From: Mactromeris polynyma
Taxonomy: Eukaryota; Mollusca; Bivalvia; Venerida; Mactridae
Length of the DNA stretch: 64,000 bases
Reading direction: 5' to 3'
Assembly (NCBI GenBank): GCA_032209605.1
Contig: JASFXZ010000027.1
Coordinates: forward strand, 7,335,372 to 7,399,371
This document shows, piece by piece, positions 13,303 through 26,169 of this stretch. Position 1 is the stretch's first letter; every line of letters starts with the position of its first letter. The position numbers and the translations under genes are program-made. A model generated the notes under the pieces. It searched no databases. It saw only the letters and a list, made by a program, of their open reading frames with translations, and was not told where the DNA came from.

Positions 13303-13359
13303 CCAACTCGCCGGTAAAATGCTCAAGTTATTCATCAAACGAAACGAAATATTGGAAAA

Positions 13360-13580
13360 AAAGAAAACAACGGTGGCGTATGAAATGCATAAGGATACAT
13401 AAACTATATACAGAGGCAAAAAAATGCGAAGGTAAAAAGGATACAAGAGACAATCGAATGTGATGGGTGAAAATAGGACTACCGTCTTAAACGTTGAGTG
13501 GTAAATTTTAAATTGGTTCAAGGGCGAACCCATGCATACATTCATCCTGCAATCACCCAATTTTGAATGAAACGTACTGT
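13360..13580 (+). repeat. dispersed repeat family A, copy 1
   Basis: It shares with the other family-A copies the order GTATACAAG-type tract, GATGGGTGAAAATAGGA, GTTCAAGGGCGAACCC, TTCATCCTGCAATCACCC. Best compared with 16880-17110 and 54450-54680. Non-coding; the reverse-strand open frames across it are by-products of the repeat. Confidence 0.6.
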
Positions 13581-13811
13581 GTAAGTAAAGTAATTCTCGC
13601 AAAACAACTCTCCAACATGAGAGCCTACCTACACAAGATAAAGCATGTTGAACATATAGACATATACTATAGATGCGTCCCTAGGACACGGATGTTCCCA
13701 CTATGGGCTTTTCAGTACAATGGAATACTTTATAAAGGCTAAGAGTTTGAAACAATATTAATTGGAAACCTCTTACAGTACAGAAAGGCTATGCTATAAC
13801 TGCTGCAAACA

Positions 13812-14092
13812 TTGGCAAATTGTAACCAGTACCGAACTTGACCTATTCTTTATTATGCTATATGTATGTACCCAATATGAATTTAATCCACCCATCCTTT
13901 CAAGAGTCAATGATCGAGAACCAATTTGTTATGTCGAAAAAGGGCCATTTTAACTCCTCCGAAAATGGGTGAATTGTAACCGATATCGAACGTGGCCTGA
14001 ATTTTATTATCCAACACGTATGTGCCCAATATGAATTGAATCCATCCATCCTTTTAAGAACTATTGATCGGAAAACCAGTCGTTAACTAAAT
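13812..14092. repeat. imperfect tandem duplication of about 157 bp
   Basis: AATTGTAACCAGTACCGAAC, CCCAATATGAATTTAATCCA and CCATCCTTTCAAGA at 13818-13910 recur as AATTGTAACCGATATCGAAC, CCCAATATGAATTGAATCCA and CCATCCTTTTAAGA at 13972-14065. Confidence 0.75.
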
Positions 14093-14099
14093 AAGAAGC

Positions 14100-16820
14100 C
14101 AGCGCATCTGAAGAGAAGCCGTGATGGGAAGATGGGAAACGCCTCCCCCAGAGGGAAAGCTTCTGATTTTTGGATTTTGCCTTTTTTGTCGTGCCCCGGG
14201 TTCTCTTTTGTATCACTTGCTTCTCATGAGTCATCAATTTGGGCCGAATTAGGAAGCAATTTAGCTATTCGCTTGTTTTGAGTGTTATTCTTGTATGTTA
14301 GCTTAAAATTCCTGAGGTCCAGTTTTCTATGTTTAAATGTCAACACAAGTATCCCGTGCATAATACGTAATGAAAAATATTAATTAATAATTAAAACATT
14401 TAATTCGGTATAAATACTTCTTATGTTGCCTCTCTTGTCGTGCCTTTATCTGCTTCACTTCAATAGCTCTGGCTTCAGATAATTCGTCGAGTCCGTATCT
14501 GACTAATTCCACGGGTCTATTGTGTTCTTATACTGGTATACATTGTGTGTTTTATTTCCACTTCCTTCTTAAATGTAAAAAGTACATAATCTGCGTTGAC
14601 AAATGACCCAACTACATCTAACCATTGAAAACCAATTGTGTTCCTTTATGTACTTCTGCATCAGTCATTCTATCCTAGTCTATCGGAGATATGTTGTTCA
14701 ATTATACTAATTCTAAAAACTCATTTCATATAATGACAGAAACCATAGAACCAAAAAAACCGGTAATAGTCCTTTGACATCGACATGATGTACCAAACGG
14801 CCTTGTTTTTGAAGCTTTAAGTCGGTTTCAATGTCTAGACAATGCTATTGAATAGATAGTTGTTATTATTTTGATATAAGGTTTTATGACGATTTGATAT
14901 GTATCGGAGTTGATATGTGATATTCTATGTTCTCAGAATTGATGAAAACGTCTTTTAAGGTTGCTTTAATATTAAAGACTTCTGATGTTCTGAAAGTTTG
15001 TACACGTATAAATGTGTATGATTGTGTTGTCTAGGTCATAGTATTTGATATAGCGCTGAAAATAGACAAATATCAAGAGAAAAGTAAATGTATCAAAAAC
15101 AGCATAGCGCAATGTCGGCTAATGACGACAGAGGTGTAACTTCGACAGCCTAGCATGAATATTCCGCATAATACTGCTACAAAGGCTAATATCATATAAT
15201 ATAAATTTAATTGATGATGTCACGTGTCTATGTGGTGACGTCACATGATCCGCATCACTAACGCGCGTTTCTTTTCGCGATTTTTTTTTCGGAGCATAAT
15301 ATATATTTTCGAACATATTACACACAGAAAAGTACTTTACAAATCTTCTGAAACTGCAGAAATTGCAATCATATACAACATACAAATACAAACACAATGT
15401 AAACTTATTAAAATACACCTGAAGTTTGGCTCAAATACTTATAATTATATTGAACACGCATATTTATGATCAGAAACATACTTAGAATGACCAAATATTT
15501 TATATAATGATTACAAATGTACTTCAAATATGTAACACGTTGTTTCTCAGCTGTTTTAGTGTCTACGCATTATATAAATGCCAGATATTTAAGTCATTGG
15601 TATTAAGGGAAAGAATATTGAAAAAAATGAGTGGCACTTATAAAACACGATTTGTTTTACTTTAGAAAGGGGATGATGATAACCGTTAATGAAAACATGA
15701 CAAGACGTGCCTATATTACAAGTCAGTTTACTTCTCTTGCATACAATATATTTAGCACACCAGAAAAGAAGTTTTGGATGAGCTTTTTTGATAGTCTGTT
15801 TGAACTTCAACGTTTGTTTATTAATTAACAATGATAACACAATTCAATTGTGCTTAAAACTGTGAAGTTCCAGCATGGTTCTTTAAAAAAATGCTAACAT
15901 CAACAACATTCAAGTATTATTTGGTTACCATGGCAGGCAAATTTAACAATTCAAAAATGATTTAGTAGGAATGATGACCGTCCACTTATAATGTGGTCTG
16001 TCACGAAATATCTGACAGAGTTAGGGAACCTTGAAATATTCCCTGTAATCAGTAGTCAGAATTCAACATGCTTTTGTTTTAGTAGCAAGTCTTCGAATGA
16101 CGCACTACAATGTTTGGTTAAATATTTTGATATATCATACAGTATACATACGCAATATGGCGGGCTTGGGCATGTTTTGAATATAAATCGATTTGAATTT
16201 ATATAGTAGTCGTCGAGTAGGAAATTAAACATTTAAAGTGCACCGCCTTCAAAAACAACCGCCAAAACCACACACGTAGACATGAAAGTTTATATACCAA
16301 TCAAAACTTATAATGCACCACTATAACTGTCACTTATATACAATATACAAGGTTTTAATTGAGATGTCAATGTAAGACACGAATAAATTTCCAACTAGAG
16401 GCAGCCTTGATGGAAGAATGGCAAAACATTCCCATGAGAGTTATTCACAAGAACATTAACTCAATGCGACGAGGGTGTGCATCAATGCAAGGGGTGGACA
16501 TACCAGAATTCAATATCAAACCGTTTCTCTCATTTTCGTTTTTGACCCCTACCTCACATTACAAGCAGTATCTATTTCGTGTTAAGATTTGGTTATGAAT
16601 TTATTATTGAACTATGTATATGAATGCAAAACATTACATTCAATTTTACTAGTAATGGTAATTACTGAAATGCAATAAAATAGCATTACCAAAGTGGTGC
16701 GTTAGCAGTTTTGATTAGTATACATTCAGACACACAAACTGCAGAAGTAAAACAGCTAGGACACACGTAAAACTGGACACTCTTGATGTTACAAACAAAT
16801 AAATAGATGATATGTACAAG
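14100..16820. other. AT-rich DNA without recognised genes
   Basis: Short open frames here (for example around 15120-15420 and 15590-15830) have no recognisable domain and no convincing splice context. I see no RNA gene or mobile element that I can name. Confidence 0.5.
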
Positions 16821-16879
16821 TTAAAGTGCCGCCTTGGAACGTCTGTAGACAAAACGCCACTGGGATTTAAAATGAATAA

Positions 16880-17110
16880 AGTGAAATTCCAAATACCTCG
16901 GAAACATGAAAATGTACGTTGTTTGCATGCAAGAAACAAAGATGAAAGCAAAGGGGATGCAGGTGCAAACATAAATGATGGGTGCAAATAGGAGTACAAC
17001 ATTCAAATGGTAAGTGACATTGAAGACCACCGGGAATGAAACCTTGATTAAGTGTACACCCAATTCTAACATTCATTCTGCAAGGACCCTTATAAAACGA
17101 CGGCGGAAAT
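16880..17110 (+). repeat. dispersed repeat family A, copy 2
   Basis: Contains CGGAAACATGAAAATGTACG, then AACATAAATGATGGGTGCAA, ATAGGAGTACAACATTCAAA and TTCATTCTGCAAGGACCC, in the family-A order. Immediately followed by a family-B copy. Confidence 0.6.
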
Positions 17111-17142
17111 CCGTCGCTGAACAACTCCCTTACATGAGAGAT

Positions 17143-17280
17143 CAAGTTGCTACATGGAACGCCATACTCACTCTCTCCACACAGACCCCCGGCAAATTAA
17201 CAGTCCACAAAACATCAGGCACTGAGCAGGTGCAAGGGTAAACATGCATGGGGACAGTGCGTAAGGAACATATGATAATA
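17143..17280 (+). repeat. dispersed repeat family B, copy 1
   Basis: Contains GTTGCTACATGGAACGCCA, CACACAGACCCCCGG, CAGTCCACAAAACATCAGGC and GTGCAAGGGTAAACATGCAT. The last piece corresponds to the junction of the 30-bp minisatellite at 36989-37527. Confidence 0.65.
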
Positions 17281-18419
17281 CCTGAAGCACAAAGATAATG
17301 CTAAACAATAGAACCGTGAACAGTCAAATATTTATTTGACGACTTTCAAAAGTCGAGCAACTGAAGAGAAGCTGTTTAGGGCAGGACTAAGTGGGCAACA
17401 TACAGAAATCAGACTCCATCATTCCGTTTTCATGATAGGAAGGGATCGCCGTCAGAGTATAAGCCCTGTTCTGTTGTCAGCTATAACACCAGTGGTCAAG
17501 AATAATGCGCAGACGAGTCTTGAGCTGGTTTTGAAGTCTGCATATTTGTGAGTAATTCTTTAATAACAAAACTGATGCACCTACCTGTTTGCACGGTTAT
17601 TCAAGCGAGCGTTATGGGCGGTCATGGCTTTTTGGTTTATCTAATTGGTTAGTATTGAAGAAAAGTGTAGTGTCCGGAAATGCCGATCATTTGCCTAGTC
17701 TGGTACACAGTTTGCCTTGCGTTTAGTAAAGGCAAGGTAGCAAACGTTATGTGTGGACCAAATTGGCTGTAATTACGAAATTACAATTTGGTTCCCCGTG
17801 TGCAATTAAATATGGAAAGTGTGTTATGTAAATGTTGTTTAGGTCATGTAATATATTGATATACTGAAATGAGTTTTATTGAAAATGTGCTTTATATCAG
17901 ATGTGCTATATTCTATGTTCATTGTTAAAATCATTACAATACAAAAGCTGAATATTTTTTTGTATTATATTCTGTTGTTTATAAAAACAAATTTGTAATA
18001 TGTCTATGATATAACTGTCGCTGATGGAATTACTTGATGTTTTAATTGCCGTCTACATCATGTTTGTGTATAAATGGGTAAATAATTAGTATTGATTTGT
18101 CAAATGTCATAATGTTAAAATGAACATTTGTGGCACTGTCTTGTGTATGTGGCGTTCCCTATAGTTACGTATTTTCTCTCTCTTATGTAATATGTAAATG
18201 AGTATTGTTTTTAAAGTATTTCTGTTTTGGTTTGTGTTCCATCTATGATGTATGCTAGATAGCTTTGATAACTCCATACTTTTTACCATTGTGAAAATAT
18301 AATCCATCAAGTAATTCTATCAGCAACCTAAATGTCTATATGTTTTACTGAATTATGAAATATCGGATATAACAACAAACACAGTATGAAGTTGTTACAG
18401 TTAAATATTAATTTAAAGA

Positions 18420-18785
18420 CAAGTCAGCTTTGCAATTTTCACAATCTCACATGAAATGCAACAGATCATCAGTGTAGCTGCAACAACCTTTTGGACATTC
18501 GAAAGTTCATGAAACCTCTCTTTCATCAACATGCCATAAACTGTACCTAGCACTGGGACAACAGACTCTGTGGCAGCTAAATTTCCACCTGTTCCAGTTG
18601 GAAGTGCGATAACGTGTAAAATTTCAGCAAGGAGAGTGTGTTTATCATTTCCTCTTTACAGCTATCCCAACTGAAGTTTGATAAATTGTTATATTGTTTT
18701 TGACCAACAAGCTGCTCCTTGTTGCACACTTTCTGGGTTCTCACATAACTGCAGTATGGGCACTTTCCACGACAAATTCTACTTT
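18420..18785 (-). pseudogene. broken remnant of an unidentified protein with a CPYC zinc-type motif
   Basis: Read on the minus strand, one frame gives RICRGKCPYCSYVRTQKVCN, a Cys-rich zinc-binding-like segment, and runs on for about 60 residues. After a frame change near 18620 a second frame gives LPTGTGGNLAATESVVPVLG, GTVYGMLMKERFHELSNVQK and about 15 more residues. The two parts read like one protein broken by a frameshift. I have a vague memory of similar repetitive mollusc and cnidarian predicted proteins but cannot name the family. It lies downstream of the Myb-like gene on the same strand and is probably unrelated to it. Confidence 0.4.
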
Positions 18786-19483
18786 ATAATCGCATAATGT
18801 CTAAGCCGTCTTAACGGAGCTTAGTGAACAAACTGCACCTTTGCAAGCTTCTTTCTGGAAAGAAATAAACATTGATTAACCCGTTTACTGTGGGAACTGA
18901 GTTTGTTTTTGCAAGCAGTTTCGACCAAACCCAACTTCTTTTAATAAGCTGTGCCAACACTGAACGCTACTTGGTCAATAATTTCAGCAGCAAAAATACC
19001 CCTGTGAAAGATGAAAGGATTAAACCAAAATGTAAGAAGTATTTATTTATATAGTAGGTTAAGGGTAAACAATTATTTAACAAATGTCACATGATTTTAT
19101 CATTTTAATCGTTATCTTGTTTGGCTACGATAATAGTTCCTATACATGGCCACCTGAGTTTAGGTATCCACTATCACATTCAATTCAAGGTACATCAAGT
19201 CATAAAGGGTACATTATATCTAATATTTTCAAATGTATACTGCTGAAACATTATTGTCAATGTTTATTCAATCCAAATATTTTTACAAAAGTATTGTCTT
19301 CAGAAATATTAATTAAGAGGACTAGCAGTATACCTTACGTTCTTGTTTTTGGCTCCATAAATATCCATTCACCTTTCTAATGATAACTTGAACTGAAACT
19401 GAAGATCACATAGAATGAATATTGTGATATATTAGGTCAGTAAAGGGTGTTGTTAAGCTTTGTCAAGCCTTGAATAGGTTACT

Positions 19484-19489
19484 TTTATT
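19484..19489 (-). terminator. candidate polyadenylation signal for the Myb-like gene
   Basis: AATAAA on the minus strand, about 380 bases past the TAA at 19873-19871. Supported by position only. Confidence 0.25.
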
Positions 19490-19870
19490 TATACTGTCTT
19501 CTCTCTGTTTAAAGTGAACGACATTGGGGTAAGAATAAGGTTTACATATGCTTTAACTGGTCTTATCTCCACAACAACATTGTTGATAATTCCATGCATG
19601 ATGGCCCTTATTTTAGTAATTAACATAAACCATTGTCGTAATGTTGTTTTGAGCAAATAGAGGACTTATTTTCTCGATAATTGCTTGATACATCAGTTCA
19701 CTTATTGAGCAGTCATAGTGATTCTCATACTGCGAACCGTTCACTTGTATCCAATGCATACATGGTTTGGTTTTCTTTTTGATTATGGACTATTTACATT
19801 CTCTAGTTTGATTTACCTGGAAGATATGGGCAATACAATATCAGCCTGAGTTCCTTATTCCACTGATGTT

Positions 19871-21582
19871 TTAGGTAACTGGGATCTGTTCTGAGATACC
19901 CAGTCTCTTGTTAGCATTTTTGCAGGAACGTCCTGAAAATAAAATAAACTTTCATTTACAAATATTTACAAATACATGTATGTGCAAAAATGGGAAATTA
20001 GATGAAAGGATGTTTATAATATTTGTATTATATTTGTATTATATAAGGTTACCTTTATTACCAGAAATCTACATTATTTGGAGTTGTATAATTGAATAGT
20101 TTTATAACATAGTCAGGAGTATTAAAATGCTGTAGTAAACGTGGACTGTCTGTATCAGGATGAATTACACACTTTCAAAAGTTTAATGTCACTGTGGAAG
20201 CAACACAGAAAATATCATGTTCATAGCATGCAAAAACAGGTTTTTTTTGTTTAAGCTTGAAACAAAATATCAGACAATGTCTTTTAAACCACTGAAAAGT
20301 TCATATTACCTGTCCTATGTTTCTCAGGGAATTTGTCATTCACAGCTTCAGCACACTTTCTCCAGTACATGGTATCTGTCGCTGTTTCGTGTTTCACATT
20401 ACTACTAACGTATTGGTGCAAGTACTGTTTCTCTTCAATTGACCAAGAGCAATGTCTGACCACACTAATGCCACTATCCTGTAATGTGTTATAAGATAAA
20501 GAATTCAAACATTCTAAAGTTAAAATGTCATGCATTTTTAGAGACCTCATAACGACCTTATTAATACTTGATGATCATTTTCATCAGGTCATCTCTGTCC
20601 TCATAACTGAGAAGTACATTTCAAAATCACTTTTTTAAATATGAATGAATGAACCTTTAGATATCTCAAAAGACAGTGACTATAACGTAAGCACTGACTT
20701 TTTGTTTCACCTTCTCATTTTAACATCATAGTTTGCTTAGGTTTGACCAGTATATAATTACTATGGTATATAGCAATCCAAAGTAATCTTTATTAGCAAT
20801 TTTAAAAATCTATACTATTATCAAAATGTACAAAATCATGAGCTTACATCACACACAGAAGTGCGCTTTGAAATCTGAACTGGAGTTCTGCCTTGTGGTG
20901 TGCTGCTCTCTCGTTTCCGTTTGGACGTGGGTGTTTGTTCAAGTGGTTTCACAATCGTTGCATATGAATGGTCACTACCATCTCTGACAAATTTCGGAAG
21001 ACGTTCATCTGGAAACACCCTCTGATATGTGTGATCCATTTCTCCCTGTTTAATGAATATTTGTATTGCAGTATAGATCTACTCAGAACTCTCAGCGCTG
21101 AGCGCGGACTAGTCTTTGTTAAAGCACTAAACAATCAGTTATCACATTGTAAATGATGTCATACATATTCTTATATATATATATATATCACAGTTCAGAA
21201 AACAAACCATTTGTTTTATATTAAGCATTAGCACATTGACAAGTCTATATTTGAGTTATTGATGCGTTTTTTATTTCCATATTACAGTATCCGAATTACC
21301 TATATTCCGTTCTTTGTCCGAAAACTATACAACTACGAATACATCTGATTTTCTTACGAACGAAAGCGGCACAACATTTTTCGACGATAGGGATCAATAC
21401 ACCAATAAAAAAGTAAAATACTTACAGAGTTATAGAAACTTGGTCCCCAGTATAGTTTTCTTCCTATAAGATTAACTTTACACTGTACGCGGCCATTTCC
21501 ATGATTTCTAGCATGTGGTAAAGGTAGGTATTCCGGGCTAATCACTTGCTGAGTATTATTTTTGGTTTGATATCTACTAGCC
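19871..21582 (-). CDS. unrecognised gene with Myb/SANT-like domain, last four exons
   Basis: Four minus-strand exons fit together with AG/GT borders and matching phases: 21582-21426, 21045-20848, 20478-20310 and 19932-19871, ending in TAA. They encode about 195 residues. The first has ISPEYLPLPHARNHGNGRVQ and LYWGPSFYNS. The second has a basic patch (SKRKRESS), a likely nuclear signal. The third has a helix-turn-helix pattern of Myb/SANT type with spaced aromatics (CSWSIEEKQYLHQYV, then MYWRKCAEAVN and FPEKHRTG). The last exon completes RTGRSCKNANKRLG. The start lies further upstream on this strand and was not found. Function is unknown: such domains occur in transcription factors and also in transposon-derived proteins. 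The intact frames and clean splice sites argue for a living gene rather than a relic. Confidence 0.6.
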
Positions 21583-21761
21583 CTGATCCAACTGAATGTT
21601 GTTTATTTGCTGCTTAATTTTTTTAAGTACAAATAATTTGTAAGCAGTTGATTTGAAAAGTCATTTAACTTTAAAACCTCGAATATTGTTATAATCGTTC
21701 TGATGCTTGAATAATTGAATGTTAGAAATGTTTCAGTCAATATGTTACACGATAGGATCAT

Positions 21762-22001
21762 ATGATTCAAGCATAATTGTTATATGTTTCTTCAACAAAA
21801 TATATATTAAGACTGCTATGATTCAAGCATTATTGTTATATGTTTCTTCAACAAAATATATATTAAGACTGCTATGATTCAAGCATTATTGTTATATGTT
21901 TCTTCAACAAAATATATATTAAGACTGCTATGATTCAAGCATTATTGTTATATGTTACTTCAACAAAATATATATTAAGACTGCTATGATTCAAGCATAG
22001 C
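21762..22001. repeat. 56-bp tandem repeat, four copies plus a partial
   Basis: Units starting ATGATTCAAGCATTATTGTT begin at 21762, 21818, 21874, 21930 and 21986. Each ends AAGACTGCT. The last copy breaks off after about 15 bases. The AT-rich array lies 5' of the visible part of the Myb-like gene. Confidence 0.95.
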
Positions 22002-22004
22002 CGT

Positions 22005-23815
22005 GCTATGTACAGATAAGATGTTAAACTGTGTATTTTTTATAAATTAAACAATGTGTCTGTCAGAGTGTCTGTTTCAATAATATTTCATTTTTGCGTT
22101 TTAAATGTAAGCCTATACATGTAAGTATATAATACTGTGACCAAGATTTTATGTATTACTTTGTACAACTGTTTTACGTGTTAATCTATGTGTTTAATTA
22201 TATATTTTTTATCAAAGACCTAAATAGAAATGGTATGTATAGGTCTTTGGTTTTATCGAAGGCCACATTAAAATTTGATTTATGCAAGTTCAGTATTTAG
22301 TGTAGAATTCATGGTGTGTCCCCTTCCGAAAATATAAATATTTTATCATTATATTAGTATTGTAGTAGGCCTAGTGCCCAATCCAGTTTGGTTTTTTAAT
22401 GACTTGTCTAATATCTTAATTAAATCATTCTTCGTAATGAAACACTCGTGAATAAAGAACGTAATGTGTATCAGATTGTCAGACGGTGTGTACTTTAATT
22501 GTTTCATACTCTTTCAACCAATAATTGACATTTTCAAACCGTCTCACGTTTCTTCTTAAAATAAATCATTTTTAATTACTGGTAGTTGAATATCAAGGCT
22601 GATGGAAGTATTAGATTTTGGTATTACATGGTTGATAGTTCTTGTTTATATTCTCAAATTGCATAACCAGTTGGATTTGTTCCCAAATGACAAATTGATC
22701 CATAATTTTTGCTTTAACTTAATTTGCCTAATTGCTTCCTTTACCAGCTTCCAATTCCTGAAGAAAAACCCTGAACATGTTCTTAAATCATTCCATTAAA
22801 CGCAATTGCTCCTGTGGGTCAACAACAGAAATACTGACTCACCATTCGGTGGTATTATTTGATAGAATGTCTTAACAAAAAACATCGAAAGTCGGGCTAA
22901 CTGGTCTCATGAGTTGAGAATGTATGTAAATATTAAATAATTTCCTTTTATTTCTTGGCAGTTAGTTGTAAATACATGTAATATAGATACAGACCAACAT
23001 ATTATTAATTATAAGCAGCTTCAATAGATAGGTTTCTCGCACGTCATTTGTGACATACAAAATGTTAATCAATCTGTTTGACACATTGCAATTGACCTAG
23101 TTTGTATGGACAGCACCATCACACCATAGATTATGCAAATAGGACAAAACGTAATCTGATGATTATATGGTTTTTGGATGTAATATGAATACAATAGTTA
23201 TTTTCAGTATTGTGTGAACTTTATCATGTATAGTTTAGTAATGTACACATATTGAGTATTGAGAATAAGAATTTCACCGATTTTGTATTCCTAGGTAAAA
23301 TAAAATTACCTCCGAGCTGCTTGTTCAGTTCAGAATTAAGTTCTATGAATTGATATAATTGTGTATGATAGTGCCCCTAATAAATTGCCTTTACTACATG
23401 ACTATCCGAGTTTTACCGTCGGTCTGCCTTACTCCTTCAGCTTATCAGTACGGCGCATTTTTCTAACGTATTATAGTTGTCACACTCCCAAGACGTGGGG
23501 AACTGCGAGAAGTCAATAGAATTAAAGCACTGGTCTATACGACTTACTATTTGACATATGTTTACTTTATGTGTAACGCTTCTACTTATATTTCTGCCAA
23601 CTCGATTTGTGTGTTAACGTGAAAACACGCTTTTAATTAATACTTTTAAGAAGGTGTCATGTTCATCGATTTGTGGCCCTGTGTACAAACACATCAACCG
23701 ACTATTGACTATTATTTAAAAGAGAGGCATCATTTTCGTGTAGAAGGGAGACAATCCATTTTAGAGGAAATTACTTTAACAAAGCCGCTAATCAAGGGAG
23801 ATCATCCTTGATATT
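22005..23815. other. AT-rich DNA without recognised genes
   Basis: Upstream exons of the minus-strand Myb-like gene may lie here, but I could not identify one with confidence. No mobile element recognised. Confidence 0.4.
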
Positions 23816-23819
23816 TATC

Positions 23820-25130
23820 CAAGAAAGCTGCCTCTGTATCTACACTTGTGATCTTGAACTTTTCGACCTTATCTTAACCAATTCTGGAGACAATATTTAG
23901 AAATAATGAATTCCTGTTGACAATATAATGATCCACCCATTTAATCATACTTCGCGTGGTGTTAGTATGAAAAAACAGATCAAATATTTCCTGTCTGCGA
24001 AAATGTTTCTTCCATTTCTGTGAATTTATCTTGTCACAGCATGAAGTAAGGAGATTGCATCGTAGTTAAACGCTTTCGTTTTTTGCATATTATTTTCTGG
24101 GCTAGATTTAACAAATGTTACATTTTGGGATCATTTGTTCAGCAGCAATTCATTTTTTATTTGCCAGAATGATGTAATATTGTCTTCTAAATAGTGTAAA
24201 CGTTTCATTTCTCACTCCGTTTTGTGTTCTGTATTTATTGTTGTATTGTTATAAGAAAAAAGTATTTCGTTCATATTTTACTATTGTAGGCTTGTTCAAG
24301 TCTAGTCTTTTGCTCATCTGCTAATGAATCATAATTATTTCAAAAGTGTGTATTATTATGATTTCATCAAATAAACTCATTTCTTATATACATGTAGAAC
24401 TATTCCATTGCTGGTATGTTTTAGAAAGACACAGCACTTTAAGCAAACCTATCCATCATTTATGTTAAGGGGTTCGGGCACGAGGCACAAGGCAATGTTA
24501 CTTTAAAAGAATACTGTACCATACGAGATGGACAACACAAGGGGACATGAAACATATGCATACATGTCAACAATTACAAAACCAAAGGGGACACAAGACA
24601 AACGGAAATGTAACAAACATTTGCATAGTGTAAGTATCCAGTAGATCGTACTGAAAACACTTAATGTCCAGAAGCTAATTTCGTCTTACTTTAATCTTAC
24701 TGAGCTGTCAAGTTTGTATAAACGGAGGTTTCCGCAACGTTTCCTGGCTATCAGACTAATGGTCAACCCAGGACGGACATATAAGCCATTCATCTTGTGT
24801 TAATTCAGAATGATAAATTACTTGTTATCCTAGTGATAAATTACTTATTGTCTGATAAGTGCTTTTAGTACGTCTGTATCTTTTTTCTATTATTCCCATT
24901 CAACAATTCGCGTGCAATTTCTTTGGCCTCTCAGATGAGAATATATCACTTTGTCTGTCACAAAACCTCGAGCCTTGAATCCATTTCCCAATGGTAAGTT
25001 TGTATGCCATGCACATCTCGATTGCGTCTTGTACAAATTTGAAATGATTGGCTTGAAGATATATTATTATATCCTATATTATTCAAGTTGATTTTGTTGT
25101 GCAACATGTAGGCAAAGAAGGGCAAACAAA
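23820..25130 (+). repeat. collinear relative of DDX1 intron blocks 1a and 1b, without exons
   Basis: 23820-24360 matches 6610-7215, and 24700-25130 matches 8590-9060, in the same order and orientation. The DDX1 exons at 7653-7695 and 8194-8292 have no counterpart in between; that interval instead contains a family-A-like stretch near 24525-24615. This may be a partial segmental duplication that lost its exons, or two insertions of one large repeat. Confidence 0.55.
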
Positions 25131-25479
25131 TATCGTTTTGTATATCACAATGTAACCCATTTCTGGTTATGTGTCATGTGTCACTTCTTTGAAACTGATT
25201 GAAATAGTATATATTGGTGAGATGTTTAAATTTTCGTCACATGAATAATAATTAACAAAGAACTGAATTGTCTTCGAAAATGCATGTCGATAAATGTATC
25301 CAAGCTGATTCCTATCGTGTGACATATTCCATCATTGTTGCCGTAGGAATCGGAAAATATGTGTGCTCTTTGGTTGTATCAAATAGTACAATTTCAATCT
25401 GCACAAATTATGTAAACAAAAATTTCAGATCAAGTCGTTTTTGTTGTTTTGTAATATATTGGTGTTAAAGGAGAGGGAC

Positions 25480-25590
25480 TAAGTTGCTACAGGGAACGCC
25501 ACATACTTAAGACAGTGCCTCCCTAACAGACGTCCGGGAAACAACAATCCATAAAACATAAGGCACTTGAGGAGGTTAAATCATGAAATA
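25480..25590 (+). repeat. dispersed repeat family B, copy 2
   Basis: GTTGCTACAGGGAACGCCAC, AAGACAGTGCCTCCC, GACGTCCGGGAAACAACAAT, CCATAAAACATAAGGCACTT and GAGGAGGTT match the copies at 33112 and 60888. Confidence 0.75.
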
Positions 25591-26169
25591 AGATTTACCA
25601 TTAAAACGAACAAATTACCGACAGCTAATGCGTTAGGGCTAAAACTCCATGGCACCGCTTGGTAGAACTGTATGAGAGTGATTCAAGTTTATTCAGTTAT
25701 TCAAACTTGTCATTGACTCGCACACAAATGGTATGTACATATTGCTTGTTCTAAATGTTCGTTTCTGCAAGTTGATCATACTTCTCTTATTACAAAATGT
25801 ATTTGTACGATTGTCCTTGAATGCTTTCTTGGAAAATGTTTACATTTGCAAGTCATTTTCTCGTGATGGAACGATTGCAATATTCTATTACCGACCGAAA
25901 ATCCATTATAGATTACGTGAGGATCAATTAAAATGTGTTGTTATTTCAAGTCGTTCGAGGCACTGACGAACAAGTGTTTGTTCAGTTATTTCATCAATGA
26001 AACATGAGAAATTGTGGTTAGTACATTTTAAAATCGGTGCAGAAACTATTTAACGTCTTTTTTGACAAAGTTTCTGTATAATTCTTATATTCTGTACATT
26101 TTTAAATTATAAAATGAACAAAATGTCAAGGCTAAATTTCGGAAACATGAACCCAGAGCAAAGATATTC

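Noticed and set aside
16715..17145. Three overlapping minus-strand frames (for example CRMNVRIGCTLNQ)
   Set aside because: They are translations of dispersed repeat family A, and the same words recur at 13297 and 54460.
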